NCBI GenBank assembly: GCA_017163975.1
Contig: JAFFSR010000291.1
Coordinates: 3,043,001 to 3,107,000, forward strand
Direction of reading: 5' to 3'
Origin: Anastatus disparis
Taxonomy: Eukaryota; Arthropoda; Insecta; Hymenoptera; Eupelmidae
Length of the DNA stretch: 64,000 nt
Each line of letters opens with the position of its first letter. Position 1 is the stretch's first letter. The notes beneath the pieces were generated by a model that saw only the letters and a list, made by a program, of their open reading frames with translations, searched no databases and was not told the origin of the DNA. Shown here piece after piece: positions 12,024-23,423 of this stretch. The position numbers and the translations under genes were made by a program.

Positions 12024-12980
12024 AAAGGCTATAGCAGAATAAGCATGGTGAATTTGCCCCCTCCTAAATGGCGTATCTGATATGGGTCACTTAAAAGGTT
12101 ATCAAAAAATATTAAGAAAGCTAAAATTACAGACCCCTAAACCCCATGTAGGAGTTATAAAGCTAAAAAACGTGATTTTTCGATTTTATTTTTTTACAGC
12201 TAGGCTCTGCATTCCAGAGACTTGTAAAAAATCATGAAAGTAGGTTTTTCCTTTTTAAATAATTAAAATTTTTTACGAAACTCATAACCTCAAAATTGGC
12301 TCTGAAAAACCTCATTAAAATTTTAAATCAGTGTTTTTACATCCCAGATTTCGAGGCACTAAACTCAATATAGGTATTTTTTATGTATTTTTTCCTGCTC
12401 TTCACGATGCCGTCATTAGTTTACAAAAAAAAATGGTGGCACACTCAATTTTCGGCCAAAAATCGTTTTTTTTTGGCTTTTTTACGGGGTTTTAAGCTTT
12501 AATAATGAAATAAATTACTATATTATGGCTCTAAATAACACTTTTTCTATATTTTTCTACTTTCTGTTGAGTTCTGAAATCAGATTGAAGATATTTTTAG
12601 CTGAACACGCTATCCTACGCTCAGAAACGGTTTTTTGTGGGGTTATTTAAAGATTTTGTTGTGTGCTTTGGCATTTGAGAGATTTGGAAAGACATATTTT
12701 GATAATACATACATGTTCTTTACAACTGTATACTCAGATTTGCAATATTTTAATCCATAAACCATGAAAATTTACCGAAATCTAATTTTTTTGAGGTTAT
12801 GTAATAATTTCATTTGATTATATTTCATTTAAATAGCTTAAATAACAAATATTAGTATTTTTTATGACTTTCAATTATTTTGTCTTATTAGATTTACGAT
12901 ATTTTCATTTACACGTTCCAGTATTTGCCAAAAACTGATTTTAGTTTAAGTTTATGTACAAATTGTATTGACTTATGTTA
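12024..12980. repeat. 960-bp arm, inverted partner at 25628-26585
   Basis: The outer end is AAAGGCTATAGCAGAATAAG and the inner end GTACAAATTGTATT. The inverse copy at 25628-26585 is highly similar throughout. The two arms face each other across 12.6 kb that includes a LINE remnant and a DDE transposase relic. They could be long terminal inverted repeats of that transposon, or two independent insertions. Confidence 0.85.
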
Positions 12981-13157
12981 GAAGGTCGGATAGGCCGTTT
13001 TCGTGATGCTAAAAAAAAGCGTTAGTTATACCCCTCATAAGGCAGGCGGAGCTATAGTTTCCAAATGCGCGCTTAAGGAGAACATAGCGCCACCTTCCTC
13101 ACAGGGGGTATAACTAACCCTTTTTCTGAGCATCACGAGAATGGCCGATCCAACCTA
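12981..13157. mobile_element. Small MITE, GTCGGATAGGCC ends
   Basis: GAAGGTCGGATAGGCC and its inverse GGCCGATCCAACCTAC bound 177 bases; arms continue through CGTGATGCT and GTTAGTTATACCCC. Compared with 25600-25640 it interrupts the inner end of the 960-bp arm; CTTATGTTA occurs on both sides (12971-12979 and about 13192-13200) and may be a duplicated target. Confidence 0.7.
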
Positions 13158-13700
13158 CTATAGCTAAAGATAAATTATTCTATATTCTCTGCTTATGTTA
13201 TATTTTAAGCCATAATTTTAAAATAGATCACTTTTTCATACCAGTGGCATTTGATGTTTCAATGAATTCCACAATCTCCGGACTTGTTTAATAGGGTTGC
13301 AAAAAAATAATAAAACCAGCATTGCTTTACTTAGAAAATATTAATTTAATTCTCAATTCATTTAATGAGGTATGAAAAAATGTCGCTGAAATAAGTTGTC
13401 GAAAAAGCAAAGTTGATAAAATGATGTCCATATAAAATAGAGTTAAAGCAATATTGAGAGAAAATAAGTTAGCAAAACTAGTTTCTATATGAGTACACAA
13501 TTCTGTATAATTATTTATTTTTTTTACTTTAGATATTTAAATATATAATATTTCATAATGAATGATTCATATTCTTTATATGTCTTTTCGACCCATGTGC
13601 CACCTATTAACAACTCATGTAAGTATTACCCAGTTTGGATACAGCTGAGATTATGAACAACCTTTCTTTCTTACGCCGTCCTTGAAAATGACGTGACTTC

Positions 13701-13855
13701 CTTAGGTTTGAATTCATAAACATTCTTTGAGTATGAGCTGTTACTTGAATTTTTAAAGTTTGGAACTTTACAGATTTCAGATTTCAAAACAAGTATATAT
13801 ACTTGAAAATCGTAACTTTATATACTCAAGTGATGCTTGTGAATTCGGACCTAAG
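13701..13855. mobile_element. Small MITE, CTTAGGTYYGAATTC ends
   Basis: 34-base inverted ends (13701-13734 and 13822-13855) separated by 87 bases. First of three small palindromic elements lying head to tail up to 14265. The preceding stretch 13200-13700 is AT-rich without a gene. Confidence 0.7.
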
Positions 13856-13935
13856 CTAGCTTCGACCCGTATTTTTTGCATTAGTGAGTAACTGTTTTAG
13901 GATCGAATTAATGGACCCAACTCAAATAACACTTG

Positions 13936-14076
13936 TTAGGGCCTTTGCACGATAAAAGAATAACGCGAGAAAATAGGAATAAGAGGGAATAAGGTGGACA
14001 TAAGGGTACTTATGCACCAATTATTCCTCTTATGCTTGTTAGGTCCATGGACATAGACAGCCTGCAAAGGCCCTTA
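13936..14076. mobile_element. Small MITE, TTAGGGCCTTTGCA ends
   Basis: TTAGGGCCTTTGCA at 13936 is matched by TGCAAAGGCCCTTA ending at 14076. The inner sequence is non-coding. The short A/C-poor TIR ending in TTTGCA recalls hAT elements, which is a weak assignment. Confidence 0.6.
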
Positions 14077-14265
14077 GGCTCGAATTTATAGTCGACACTT
14101 AACACTCAGCACCCGGATCTCAACCTCAGATCTCAAAGTTTTATTGTTCTGTGTTCCCTATAAAGCATGTCTACGTTTATAGGGAACACGGAACAATGGA
14201 ACTTTGAGATCTGAGGGTTGAGATCCGAGTACTGAGTGTTGAGTGTCGACTATAAATTCGAGCCT
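14076..14265. mobile_element. Hairpin MITE, AGGCTCGAATTTATAG ends
   Basis: Arms of about 85 bases form a near-perfect hairpin (CTCAGATCTCAAAGTT and inverse). The right terminal word TATAAATTCGAGCC matches a lone AGGCTCGAATTTATAG at 33282, inside the loop of the giant palindrome. Confidence 0.75.
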
Positions 14266-14500
14266 TACTCATACCTCATTCTGTCTTTATCTGTCTCATG
14301 ATAAGAAAAAAATACAGATATAACCATTACTTAAATGTTTTTAAATTCGAATCTTAAAACAGAAAACTTGTAACGGATAGGATTTTACTGTTAGGATGCC
14401 AGATGCTTCAGCGATCCAGGATTCAGGATTTAAGGTTTGTTCAAATAAGAAAAATAATAAATTAATTTAACTACGAATATATTCTTAATAGTTATTTATG

Positions 14501-14664
14501 TACCTTGGGCGAACCTTGCGCGATTACGACCTGAGGACGATATTTACATCGTGGGATAATAAAGCCGCGATAAAAAGCGCGCGAGCGAAGCGAGCGGCCG
14601 AGGCTTTATCCCACGATGTAAATATCGTCCGAAGGCCGTCATCGCGCAAGGCTCGTCCAGGGTG
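14501..14664. mobile_element. Hairpin MITE, tip GCGAGCGAAGCGAGC
   Basis: Arms from ACCTTGGGCGAACCTTGCGC to its inverse pair over more than 50 bases, including GACGATATTTACATCGTGGG. The tip is GC-rich with GAGCGAAGCGAGCGGCC. A 70-codon frame through it is an artefact of the palindrome. Confidence 0.75.
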
Positions 14665-14673
14665 CTTAAAAAA

Positions 14674-15255
14674 TTTTTCATCCCAGGCAAGGACGCATGA
14701 GGGTTTTTAGGTGCAGAAGTTTTTTTAAAAATAATTTTATATTTATATAATAAAATTAAAATTATATGGTATTCTTTTTATTAGAATTTATTAATTTTTT
14801 ATATTGAATAAAAAAATTAAAAATAAATAATAAACAAGAAATAATAAAATCAAAAAGAAATAATAACATCGACAATAAATAATAAAATTAACATTATTAA
14901 AATTATTCATAGTCAACAATATTATTGCAAGTTTAGAATTTTATTTTTTTTTTATAAATATCCATTTTTTAAAGTAATAAAATTCTGTAGCACACGCTGT
15001 AGCTTGAATACCGAATACAACTGAACTTGCGGTTTTGCACTATTGATTCTTTTGTTTTTGATTTAAGTCAAAATACGATAGAGAAAAGTTGCTGCTGGGC
15101 TTTAATGAACTCAATGCAACCCAGGAGCTTTATACTCCTAGGCAGTAATGACTGCTATTGCAGCCTAGGAGCTCCTAGCGTGCATCTAACCTATTTATCA
15201 ATTGAGGACGCTCTGCACGTAAAAACCCGAATGCGTCCGCCTGGGATGAAAATAA
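14674..15255. mobile_element. MITE with 45-bp ends, TTTTCATCCCAGGC
   Basis: The left end (14674-14716) and right end (15208-15255) are inverted copies sharing CATCCCAGGC, GACGCAT and GGGTTTTTA. The interior is AT-rich up to 15000, then has a GC-richer segment with two GCA(A/G)CC(C/T)AGGAGC words (15117, 15160). Confidence 0.65.
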
Positions 15256-15472
15256 AATAATAAAATACAAAAGCAAATATAACAGTAGTTATTTGTATTC
15301 ACGAGTCAGCAGTCTGAAACAAATGAAAAATGACGTTCTTAGTTTTCCAATAATTAAACTAATATGCGTTTTTAAATAAACTTAAAACCTAACTAGCGGT
15401 ATTAAATTTAAGATTTCGTGAAAGCGCAAACATAATTCTAGAAGGTGCAAAAACCCTTAATTGCCTCCCGAC

Positions 15473-15954
15473 CACGAGCGATCCCGTAATACAGAGTGCA
15501 ATTACTGGTTGCCAAGATAAATTCGTTTTGCAATCACGTGTAATCACCTGACTGCAACCCGAACCTTACTTAGTGCAAGAAGGATGTCTTTAACTGAGAC
15601 TCTCATACGACCACGAGCAATCCCCTGGACCGCATAACAGTCGTCGGTTATTCTTATATTACCATATAGTCACGTGCAATCACCTGTACCATATGGCAAT
15701 ACTCCCAGACAGGAAGGACGGAAATCTAGGTTACCTCACGCATGAGCAATCCCATGTACTATGATGCAACGATAGACTTTTACTGTATCACCTGCTCCAC
15801 AATAACGTGCGATCACATGTATTATAAAATAGGTTTAACAGCTTCCCTAGGAATTGATTTTGGTCGAAATCATATATCACCAAGTGTGATCCCTTAGCGA
15901 TAAATATCTCGACCTATTGTATTAATTCCCAATAATACTACGTGCGATCACATG
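15473..15954. repeat. Alternating 16-bp motif array (~135-bp dimer x4)
   Basis: Eight copies of a 16-base motif start at 15473, 15535, 15612, 15671, 15741, 15804, 15881 and 15939. Odd copies read like CACGAGCAATCCCCTG and even copies like CACGTGCAATCACCTG or TACGTGCGATCACATG. Steps alternate (62, 77, 59, 70, 63, 77, 58), giving a ~135-bp two-motif unit repeated four times. Between motifs the units share little. Several motifs sit between short inverted flanks (AATACT/AGTATT at 15939; GGTCGA/TCGACC around 15881). Origin or function unknown. Confidence 0.7.
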
Positions 15955-15959
15955 AGTAT

Positions 15960-16126
15960 TATCCGGAATGAATACCCGGAAGACCTCGGAGCAGGACTGA
16001 CTCACTTTGGTTCACGGCGCTGCTTATATACGCCTGGTTCGCCATATTCCACTATATTCCTCAGGAACAAGCGAACCTATCCCTACTCTATTACTTTAAA
16101 CGCTTGGTCTAAGGAATTGGACTCAA

Positions 16127-16194
<68 letters not shown>

Positions 16195-16197
16195 TAC
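15960..16197. repeat. Promoter-like segment then (CT)n(TA)n
   Basis: Downstream of the motif array a GC-richer stretch contains CTTATATACGCC at about 16023, a possible TATA box. At 16129-16190 a CT run passes into a TA run. A 93-codon frame crossing this is mostly microsatellite and not convincing. 16240-16930 is AT-rich without a gene. Confidence 0.4.
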
Positions 16198-16939
16198 GCA
16201 TACTCTATGACTAACTATATACAATATGAATGATGCTTAAAGAATACTTATACTATTATATTCGATAGCAGACGCATTCTGCTACAAACTATTAAATAAT
16301 TCGAAATAAATCATTTTGTTTTGATTGTTAGAGTTTATGATGTATATTAATGTGAGTATGATAAAACTTTTTATCAAATAGAAATATCTTTATAACCTAT
16401 TAAAAAAATGTAATTTAAATCATTATTAATATTTCTATTGCAGAAAACAGTCATACGTATTCCGATACATAAATATTTTAAATTATCATGGAAATAGTAG
16501 ATAAATTATTGTTGGTATTGTTATTATACTTTTACTGACTTAGATAATAATAAATAATAAATAAATAGTTCTTTATTCTTATTTTTGCTAGGAAAATTTT
16601 ACATATGTCTTTGTGTGTTGTGTTGTTTGCGTTGTGTGTGTGTCTATTACTTTTGTGTTTATGTTTGTGTTATTTAAGTTCTTAATATTTATTACAGGTT
16701 TATACATTTCTATCTATCATACAAATTAAATTAGTTCTTATTTTATGTTCTTGATTTAGATCAAAACTTAACAATCACTTTTCTTTTTATTCAACACTAA
16801 TGTCACTTTATAAATTATCCTTTGTAACTTAAACTTAACTTTTTATTTTCAAAATACTTTAAAAACAAAAAAAACTTGTAATTTTTCTTTTCTTTCTATA
16901 ACTTCTTTTCTCTTTATCTTTCTCTTCTTTCTTCTTTTC

Positions 16940-17737
16940 TTATTTCTTGTACTGGTCATGTTCCTTATTATACTCTTTTCTATATTCTTTCTCTTCTCTT
17001 TCTTTTCTGTCTATTCTTTCTTTTCTTGTTAAGGGCTCGTCCACTACAAAACCTCCTTTTGTCCTCCACTCTCTGAATTTCTTTAACAGGTATTCCCTGT
17101 CCTCCTTGACCTTGAAGACCAGCCAGTACAGATCTTCTCTCTCCCCCTTCTGGAAGGCTTTCCACTGAGTCTTGCCTATAGCATTTTCAAGCATATCCTT
17201 AATATCTACAGTTTTCTTTCCCTCCTCTAGTTTAAGCAATAGTACTCTATCTCTCCCATACTTTCTGCAAACTTCTTCCATATTCGGTGACCTTCCGAAC
17301 ACTTCATCTTTTTCTTGCTTTTCTTTTACCTCATCTTTTCCTTCTTCCGCTTTCTTTGTACTTATTCTTCTTTCATTTATCTCTTCTACTTTTAATTTAA
17401 TCTCCGTTATTTCTTTAGCAACTTCAAGCTCTTTGTCACAAAGTTGATTGACTATTTCCTTCAAACTCTCCTTCTGACCATGTACCTTTTCTGGCTCAAA
17501 TTCATCCATCCTATTTTCCATCTTCTTCAGCTTTATCCATAACCTCTCCATTTTTGCCACCATGCTATCTATTACTGCTTTCTGAAGTTGCAGCTCTTTT
17601 TCTTGTTCTTTAACTTTTTCTTCTAACTCTTTTATTCTCTTTTCACTTTTTTCTTCCTCTTCATTTTTCCCTGAGGCTTTTTTCTTTTCCTCATCGCATT
17701 CTTTCATTGTTACCGTATTCTTTTCTTCACTATTCAT
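16940..17737 (-). CDS. LINE ORF1-like coiled-coil protein
   Basis: An intact 265-residue frame, Lys/Glu-rich. Residues about 25-75 and 85-150 are heptad-like coiled coil. A globular segment at about 160-225 (RVLLLKLEEG, LYWLVFKVKED) is followed by DEPLTRKERIDRKEREE, the kind of tail seen after the RNA-binding domain of ORF1 proteins in Jockey/R1-like LINEs. In the family ORF1p binds the LINE RNA. No reverse transcriptase follows: downstream sequence to 16860 is T-rich (minus-strand A-rich) and the copy is cut off. It lies just beyond the poly(A) of the other LINE copy, in the same orientation. Confidence 0.6.
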   Translation of the reverse strand: MNSEEKNTVTMKECDEEKKKASGKNEEEEKSEKRIKELEEKVKEQEKELQLQKAVIDSMVAKMERLWIKLKKMENRMDEFEPEKVHGQKESLKEIVNQLCDKELEVAKEITEIKLKVEEINERRISTKKAEEGKDEVKEKQEKDEVFGRSPNMEEVCRKYGRDRVLLLKLEEGKKTVDIKDMLENAIGKTQWKAFQKGEREDLYWLVFKVKEDREYLLKKFREWRTKGGFVVDEPLTRKERIDRKEREEKEYRKEYNKEHDQYKK

Positions 17738-18177
17738 TATTTCTTTTCTGTTTTCCTTTCTACTTAACCTAAAAAACTTTTCTATTTCTTTTCGTATCAG
17801 TCTATCCTTCTTTTCTCTCTCTTATATAACTTTATCTTTACTTTGCTTGTTTCTTGAGAATTCTTCTTGCTTTACTTATTTTCTCCTTTATCTTTTTAGT
17901 ATTTTTTACTTTATTAATATATTCTTATTTTTTTCTTTTATCTTGCCGCCACGTGCAACCTATTATCTCTATACCTCTAAAAGTCCTCTGTTTTACCTCT
18001 CGGCCTTTTCTTCTTTATCTTCCCTTCTTTCTACCTTCTGTCTATCATTCTCTTTCTTTTCGGTAGATGTCGCTTCTCTCTCTTATACTTTGCTTATCTT
18101 CTTGTATAATCATTCTTTCTGATTTCTTTTCTCCTTTTCTCCTTTATTATTTTCTCCCTTGCTTTTTCTTTTTTCTT

Positions 18178-18185
<8 letters not shown>

Positions 18186-18221
<36 letters not shown>

Positions 18222-18222
18222 C
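18186..18222 (-). repeat. LINE poly(A) tail
   Basis: An uninterrupted run of T on the plus strand, immediately after the minus-strand LINE reverse-transcriptase frame, marks the 3' end of the retrotransposed copy. Confidence 0.75.
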
Positions 18223-18255
18223 TTTCCTTTTTCTTTTTCTTTTCAACTTATATTA

Positions 18256-19635
18256 TTACTTATTCTTTCCTTTTCTTTTCTTATCCAGTCTACTTTTGCC
18301 AATCTTGCTGTCATATTTACGTTTCCGTTCATTGCCTCTATCCAACTTAAACCTTTTATATTTTGTATAGTTACAAACCTCAAATATGTGCTTTAGCGTC
18401 TCCCCTTCTTTGTGACACAATCTACACTTTCTTTCTGTTTCATCCATCCAATATTTATTTTCTCTGCATTCATTGCCCAGTCTAAATCTGGCTATTTTCT
18501 TTATGTTGTTTCTTTTTGTTCCATCTTCATTTATCAAGTAGTTTTGTGCCTCTAACCATCCATTAGCTATTATTTTTACTTCTCTTGTATATTTGGACTT
18601 TTCTAATTTGTTCCAATTTTCATTCCATTCAATTTCTTTACTCTTTTCTTCTATTGCTTCATGTATTTTTTCTTCCCTTTCTATTTTCCTGTAGAATTCC
18701 TTTACTGATAGGCCTCTTTTTTCAAGTGCTTTCCTTACATAATTGTCATTTTTTCTCTCTAACTCCCCATTTTTTCCTTTTCTCCTCTCCTTGTTTTTAC
18801 TATCCTCTTCTTTTATATTTTCTTTCTTATTTTCTTTCCAACAAATTTTAATTAAATCTTCATCTTTATATTTGCTAATTTTTTCTTCGTACTTTATTAC
18901 TCTTCCTATTGCTATCTTTTCTATACTGCTTCTTTTTGTTTCAATCATTATAGCATAATCTGGTGTGTTCCTTTCCAGTCCTAATGTCCATTTTATGTAT
19001 TTTTTCTGTATCTTTTCAATTTCACCTCTTCTTTCCCAACCCCATATTTCCACTCCATACATGAATATACTTTTTATGAGTGCATCAAATAAATCCATTC
19101 TTTTTTTCCAATTGTTCTTAAATAGCCTTTCTGCTATGCTCCAAACTTTCCCCATTTTTTTATTTGCTTTCAGCTTCTGTTCTTTTATATGACTTTCCTC
19201 TTTGTTGTTTCCTTGCAATCTGTATCCCAGGTACACAAAAGATTTTACTATTTCTATCTCTTTTCCTTTCCACCAATACTTTTCTTCCTTTCTTCTTCCT
19301 CCTGCTTTTCTGAATTCCATAACTTTAGACTTCTCTACATTTAATTCTAATCCTTTCTTTTCTATAAATTTGGCAAACCTTTTCAGTAGGCTGCTCATTT
19401 CTTTTGCACTTTTAGCCAATAATGCTACATCGTCTGCATATGAGATGGTGTATATTTTTTCTTTACCTATCTCTATTCCTCCTATCTGTCCTTCTTTCAT
19501 ATAACTCTCAAGGTCTGCAAAACCTATGTTGAATAATGTTGTACTCAGAGGGCAACCCTGCCTTACCCCCTTCTCTATTTTAAAATCTTTTGTATATGTC
19601 TCTCCTTCTATTCTTACTTTTTCCATTTTTTCCAT
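18256..19635 (-). pseudogene. LINE ORF2, reverse transcriptase C-terminal part
   Basis: 459 residues open. It starts within the reverse-transcriptase palm: GVRQGCPLS at 23-31 and the catalytic YADD at 66-69, followed by the thumb and a long connecting domain, and ends with a C-x2-C-x8-H-x4-C zinc motif about 40 residues from the end, typical of Jockey/R1-type LINEs. The endonuclease and the N-terminal half of the reverse transcriptase are absent. Directly upstream, overlapping out of frame, is an ORF1-like coiled-coil frame, so the missing part was lost by an internal deletion near 19640 and not by 5' truncation. It cannot be autonomous. Confidence 0.85.
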
Positions 19636-20278
19636 TTATCATTCCTTCTTTTATACTGCTCAGTTCACTCTTTAATTCTTCCTCTATTCTGCTTTGTTCT
19701 TTCTCTAATTTTTCTTCTATTCTTCTTTGTTCTTTCTCTATTCCTTCTAACCTTATTTCGTTTTTCTTCCATCTTTCCTCTTGCTGTTTTCTCTCCTCTC
19801 TTTGCTCCTGCAGTTGTTCCATCCATATGTTGTTGTTTTCTTTTATCGTCTTCATCATCTCTATCATCTCATTCATATTTCTATTTACACCTTCCCACTT
19901 CTTTTCAGCTTCTTCTATCATCTTACTCATCTTTTCTACATTCTTTTCTATGCTTTCTATCCTATTTGTTTCTAGCTTTTTATTCATCTTATCTTCATTC
20001 ATACTTCTTTTCCTTGTCTTTTTTTCCTCCCCTGGGCTACTCTGACTTCTTTTCCTTTTCTCCTTCTCTTTGCTATTGTTACTTTCGCAGTCCTCCTGGC
20101 TGCTTGCGTAGCTGTCACTATCTTTGTGCATCCTTTCACCTCTTCTCGAGTCAGTGCTTGCTGATCTCGCTCTTTCTCTCTTTACTGTAAACTCGCTTTT
20201 CTCTCTATTCGTTTCGATAAACTTTGTTTTTCCGATCCAAAATGTTTTCATCCCTCTTCTCTCTTTCCTTTGTCTCAC
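19580..20278 (-). pseudogene. LINE ORF1 N-terminal part
   Basis: 232 residues: a Ser/Arg/Lys-rich N-terminus (to about 95) and a long Glu/Lys/Met coiled coil (about 100-215). The last ~20 codons overlap the reverse-transcriptase frame in another frame and are probably not ORF1 sequence, so the natural protein is truncated by the deletion that joins it to ORF2. T-rich sequence to about 20460 is the likely 5' untranslated region. Confidence 0.65.
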
Positions 20279-20770
20279 TATGGTTCTCTAACCTAAAATT
20301 ATCCTCCTAACACTCTTTCTCTTTTCTCTCTATCCTCTATTTATTTCTTTTCCCTTTTCTTTCTATCCTTTTCTCCTTTTCGCCTTTTCTACTCCTATAA
20401 CTTTTTTTTCTAGACACTCGCTATATGAGCCTATTTTTCTTTATGTAAAATTTTCCCTTATTCAAGTGCGCCTACACTCTTATCCGCCATATTGGCATCC
20501 TTACTTAGATATGTAATATCCTAAAACATCTGTTTTGCATCAGAATTTATGTGCACATAATCTACTTCATAAGATTATATACAATATTCATTGGCTTGTT
20601 ACAATATTTATATTGAAAGTTTTAGTAATAATATATATTATATATATTCTTAATTGAATCGATAATCATCCATTGATGGTGTATAAAATATTATTAATGT
20701 AAAGTTTTCAAAGATTAACAATTGATTTTCAAACATTTCTTTTTATGAATTTTATGGAATATTAATAGAT

Positions 20771-22874
20771 ATGGCATCTTCTAATGAAAATAATGTCACA
20801 AATACAAGGCAGCGAGATAATAGGAAATGCGCTATGTGTACTATTCATTTACGAAAAACTAGTGGTCAGAAGAAAATTATTAGTACAGAAATTGAATTGG
20901 AATACGCTAAGCGATTGTCAAATATAGAAAATATTAACATCAATGATGTAGTATGTAATTCATGTAGAATCCGAATGATAAAAGATATGTCACGCTCTAA
21001 CACAATCAATCCTGGTAATACCTCAGAAAATATTTCATCTCAAGAATCATGTTCTAGTACCCTTTCTCAGCTTAGTATAAGTGAATCATCAGAATCATTG
21101 ACGTATAAAGTAGTTGAAAAAGAAGAACCTAAAACTGTAGAATTATCTATTACAAGGACAATTGCAACTCATAAATATTGTTTTATTTGTGGATTCCAAA
21201 AACAAAGTAATCTTATTTTAGTGCCTTTACCTGCTCGAGTTCAAACATTCAGTAGAATTAATTTATTTATACCAAAGGGTAATAGGTGCTGTCGTGACCA
21301 TTTGATTCGAAAAAAATTTTTTGAAGAAGACTTGAATAAGATAAAAATTTTTTCTAACACGAGTGTAATAGAGGTTACAGAATTACCTGAATTCCTTAAT
21401 GAAATGTCTGCAAGGGCAAATGAAACTTTGTTAGATAAGACAGCTGATTTTGATATGCCTGAGAAGAAATTGAAAATATTAACAGGATTAAATTGGGAGA
21501 ATATTATAAAACTACGAGAGCGTCTTACTTCTCTTAGAAATTCTAATGTAAGAACAGTAACTCAAGCCATAATTATATTTTTATTTAAAATGCGCATCGA
21601 TATCGAAAAAGAACAACAAATATCTGATATTTGTCATTCAGTATTAGTGTCTTTTGAAAATGATGTATTACCAAATTACTTTGGATTAAAGAATGCTGAT
21701 AGGGATTACTTGATTCAAAATGAAACTTCTCAAATGGCAAAACTTTTGCAACCAGGAAAAAACTTATTTTGATTTGTGATGGAACATACATCAGACATGA
21801 AAAAAGCTCAAACAATGAATATCAAAGAAAATCTTATTCAGGTCAAAAAAAGTTCCTTTATTAAAACCATTTACAATTTGTACCACTAATGGCTACGTTA
21901 TTGATCAGTTAGGACCATATCTTGCTAACATGAATGATGCCAGTATTTTAATGAAAATATTAGAAACAGAAAAAGAAGTTTTAAATAAATTGCTTCACAA
22001 AGGTGATATTTTCGTATTGGATAGAGGCTTTCGAGATATAAAAAAAAAATTAGAAGATATGGGTTTCACTGTTTTGATGCCATTACTTAAAGGTAAAAAA
22101 TTACAACTCTCAACAGAAGAATCAAATGAAACTCGATTTACAACAAAATTAAGATGGGTTGTAGAAGCAATACATGGGATTGAAAAGAAAAAAAACAAAT
22201 TATTAGATCGTAAACTTGATAACAAAATGTTAAAAGATACTGGATCTTACTGTCAAATTGCTTGCTATTTAAATAATTCATTTGGAGTGCGTCTAGATTC
22301 TGATAAAGATGTGCAAGATAAAATATTTAACATCATGTAATCTAAGAAAGAAACTGTAAATACATTAGCAGAGGAAGTAGCTGCAGAAAGGTGGAGCCGT
22401 CGAAAACTACCATTTGTTACCGTGACTTCAAGTGATTTGCCAGATTTTCCTGAATTAACGAAGAAAGACTTAAAAATTCTTTTTACAGGGTCATACCAGC
22501 TTAAACAGAGCATATCCTATTTAGCAGAGATATTGGACTCGGATGACAATTTAGAAATAGGGTATGTTAAAGAAAGATCAAATATTCTCAAACTCGAAGT
22601 ACAATCGAGATATGTAAATAGAAAACAATATAAATGTTTCATTCAGTATCAACCTAATGGCATTGGCTATTCAAGCATTATTAGATATTATTGTGATTGT
22701 GCTAATGGTAACCGCACTATTGGATGTTGTGCACACATTGCAGCAGTTATTTATTACCTTTCTCACGGAAGATACTTATCAAAAATTATAAAACCAGCTG
22801 AAATTCTTTCTAATATGTTTCTTAAAGATCAAATAGAAGTTTGCATAAATGAAGACAGTGATGAAGATGAATAA
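20771..22874 (+). pseudogene. DDE_Tnp_4-type transposase with SWIM finger
   Basis: The coding sequence is readable over about 700 codons but broken. N-terminal part (20771-21772): two Cys pairs (CAMC, CNSC), then a CFIC...CCRDH zinc-like segment, then helices. The frame shifts at an A run at 21756, shifts again at the A run at 21845, and stops in frame at 22338. The catalytic region reads ICDGTYI (first Asp), VLDRGFRD (second Asp) and RWVVEAIHG (Glu), the DDE triad pattern of PIF/Harbinger/ISL2EU-like transposases. C-terminal: YCDC...CCAH, a SWIM zinc finger (CxC...CxH), then an acidic tail. Flanks 20460-20770 and 22875-23040 are AT-rich and I could not define terminal repeats. Confidence 0.85.
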
Positions 22875-23423
22875 AATTGCTTTAATTCTGGGAATAACTA
22901 TTATTTTTTATGAATATTTACTTCATGAACAATCTTCAATATTTATAATTATTTTTAATAAAGTAAAAAATAATATTTTATTTCAAAGATTTTCATTTGA
23001 CTTTCACATTTTAATATTATAATGAAAATTTCATAAATGACTATTTGAAGCGTCTCACAACATACGCGGCTAAGTCACAACCAACGCATTTTGAGAAAAA
23101 TGCAAAAAACCTCTATCTTTTAAATGATGCTAAATCGCTTGTTAACCAATATACTATCGAATTCACCGATAAAAAATAAGATTTTTGCACATGTTTCGAA
23201 AACTCTAAATTGATTTTTTAAAGAGAAAAATAATTTTTTAATATGGACTTAGCTAACTTTGATGTGGCTATGGACTTGGCTAGTTTTGAAAAAAAAAATT
23301 GAAGGACTTGACTAATTTTGATGCAAAATCGGGACTCAGTTATTTTTTATTCAAAAATATTATCCGAACTTAGCAATTTTAGATTTGTAATTTATAGATT
23401 TGTCAAATAATATAACATAATGT

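Noticed and set aside
15473..15954. CRISPR array
   Set aside because: Motif repeats with variable spacers look superficially similar, but the genome is eukaryotic, two motif types alternate, the repeats are only 16 bp and imperfect, and there are no cas genes.
15952..16233. 93-codon frame after the motif array
   Set aside because: The second half is (CT)n(TA)n and the first half shows no family features.
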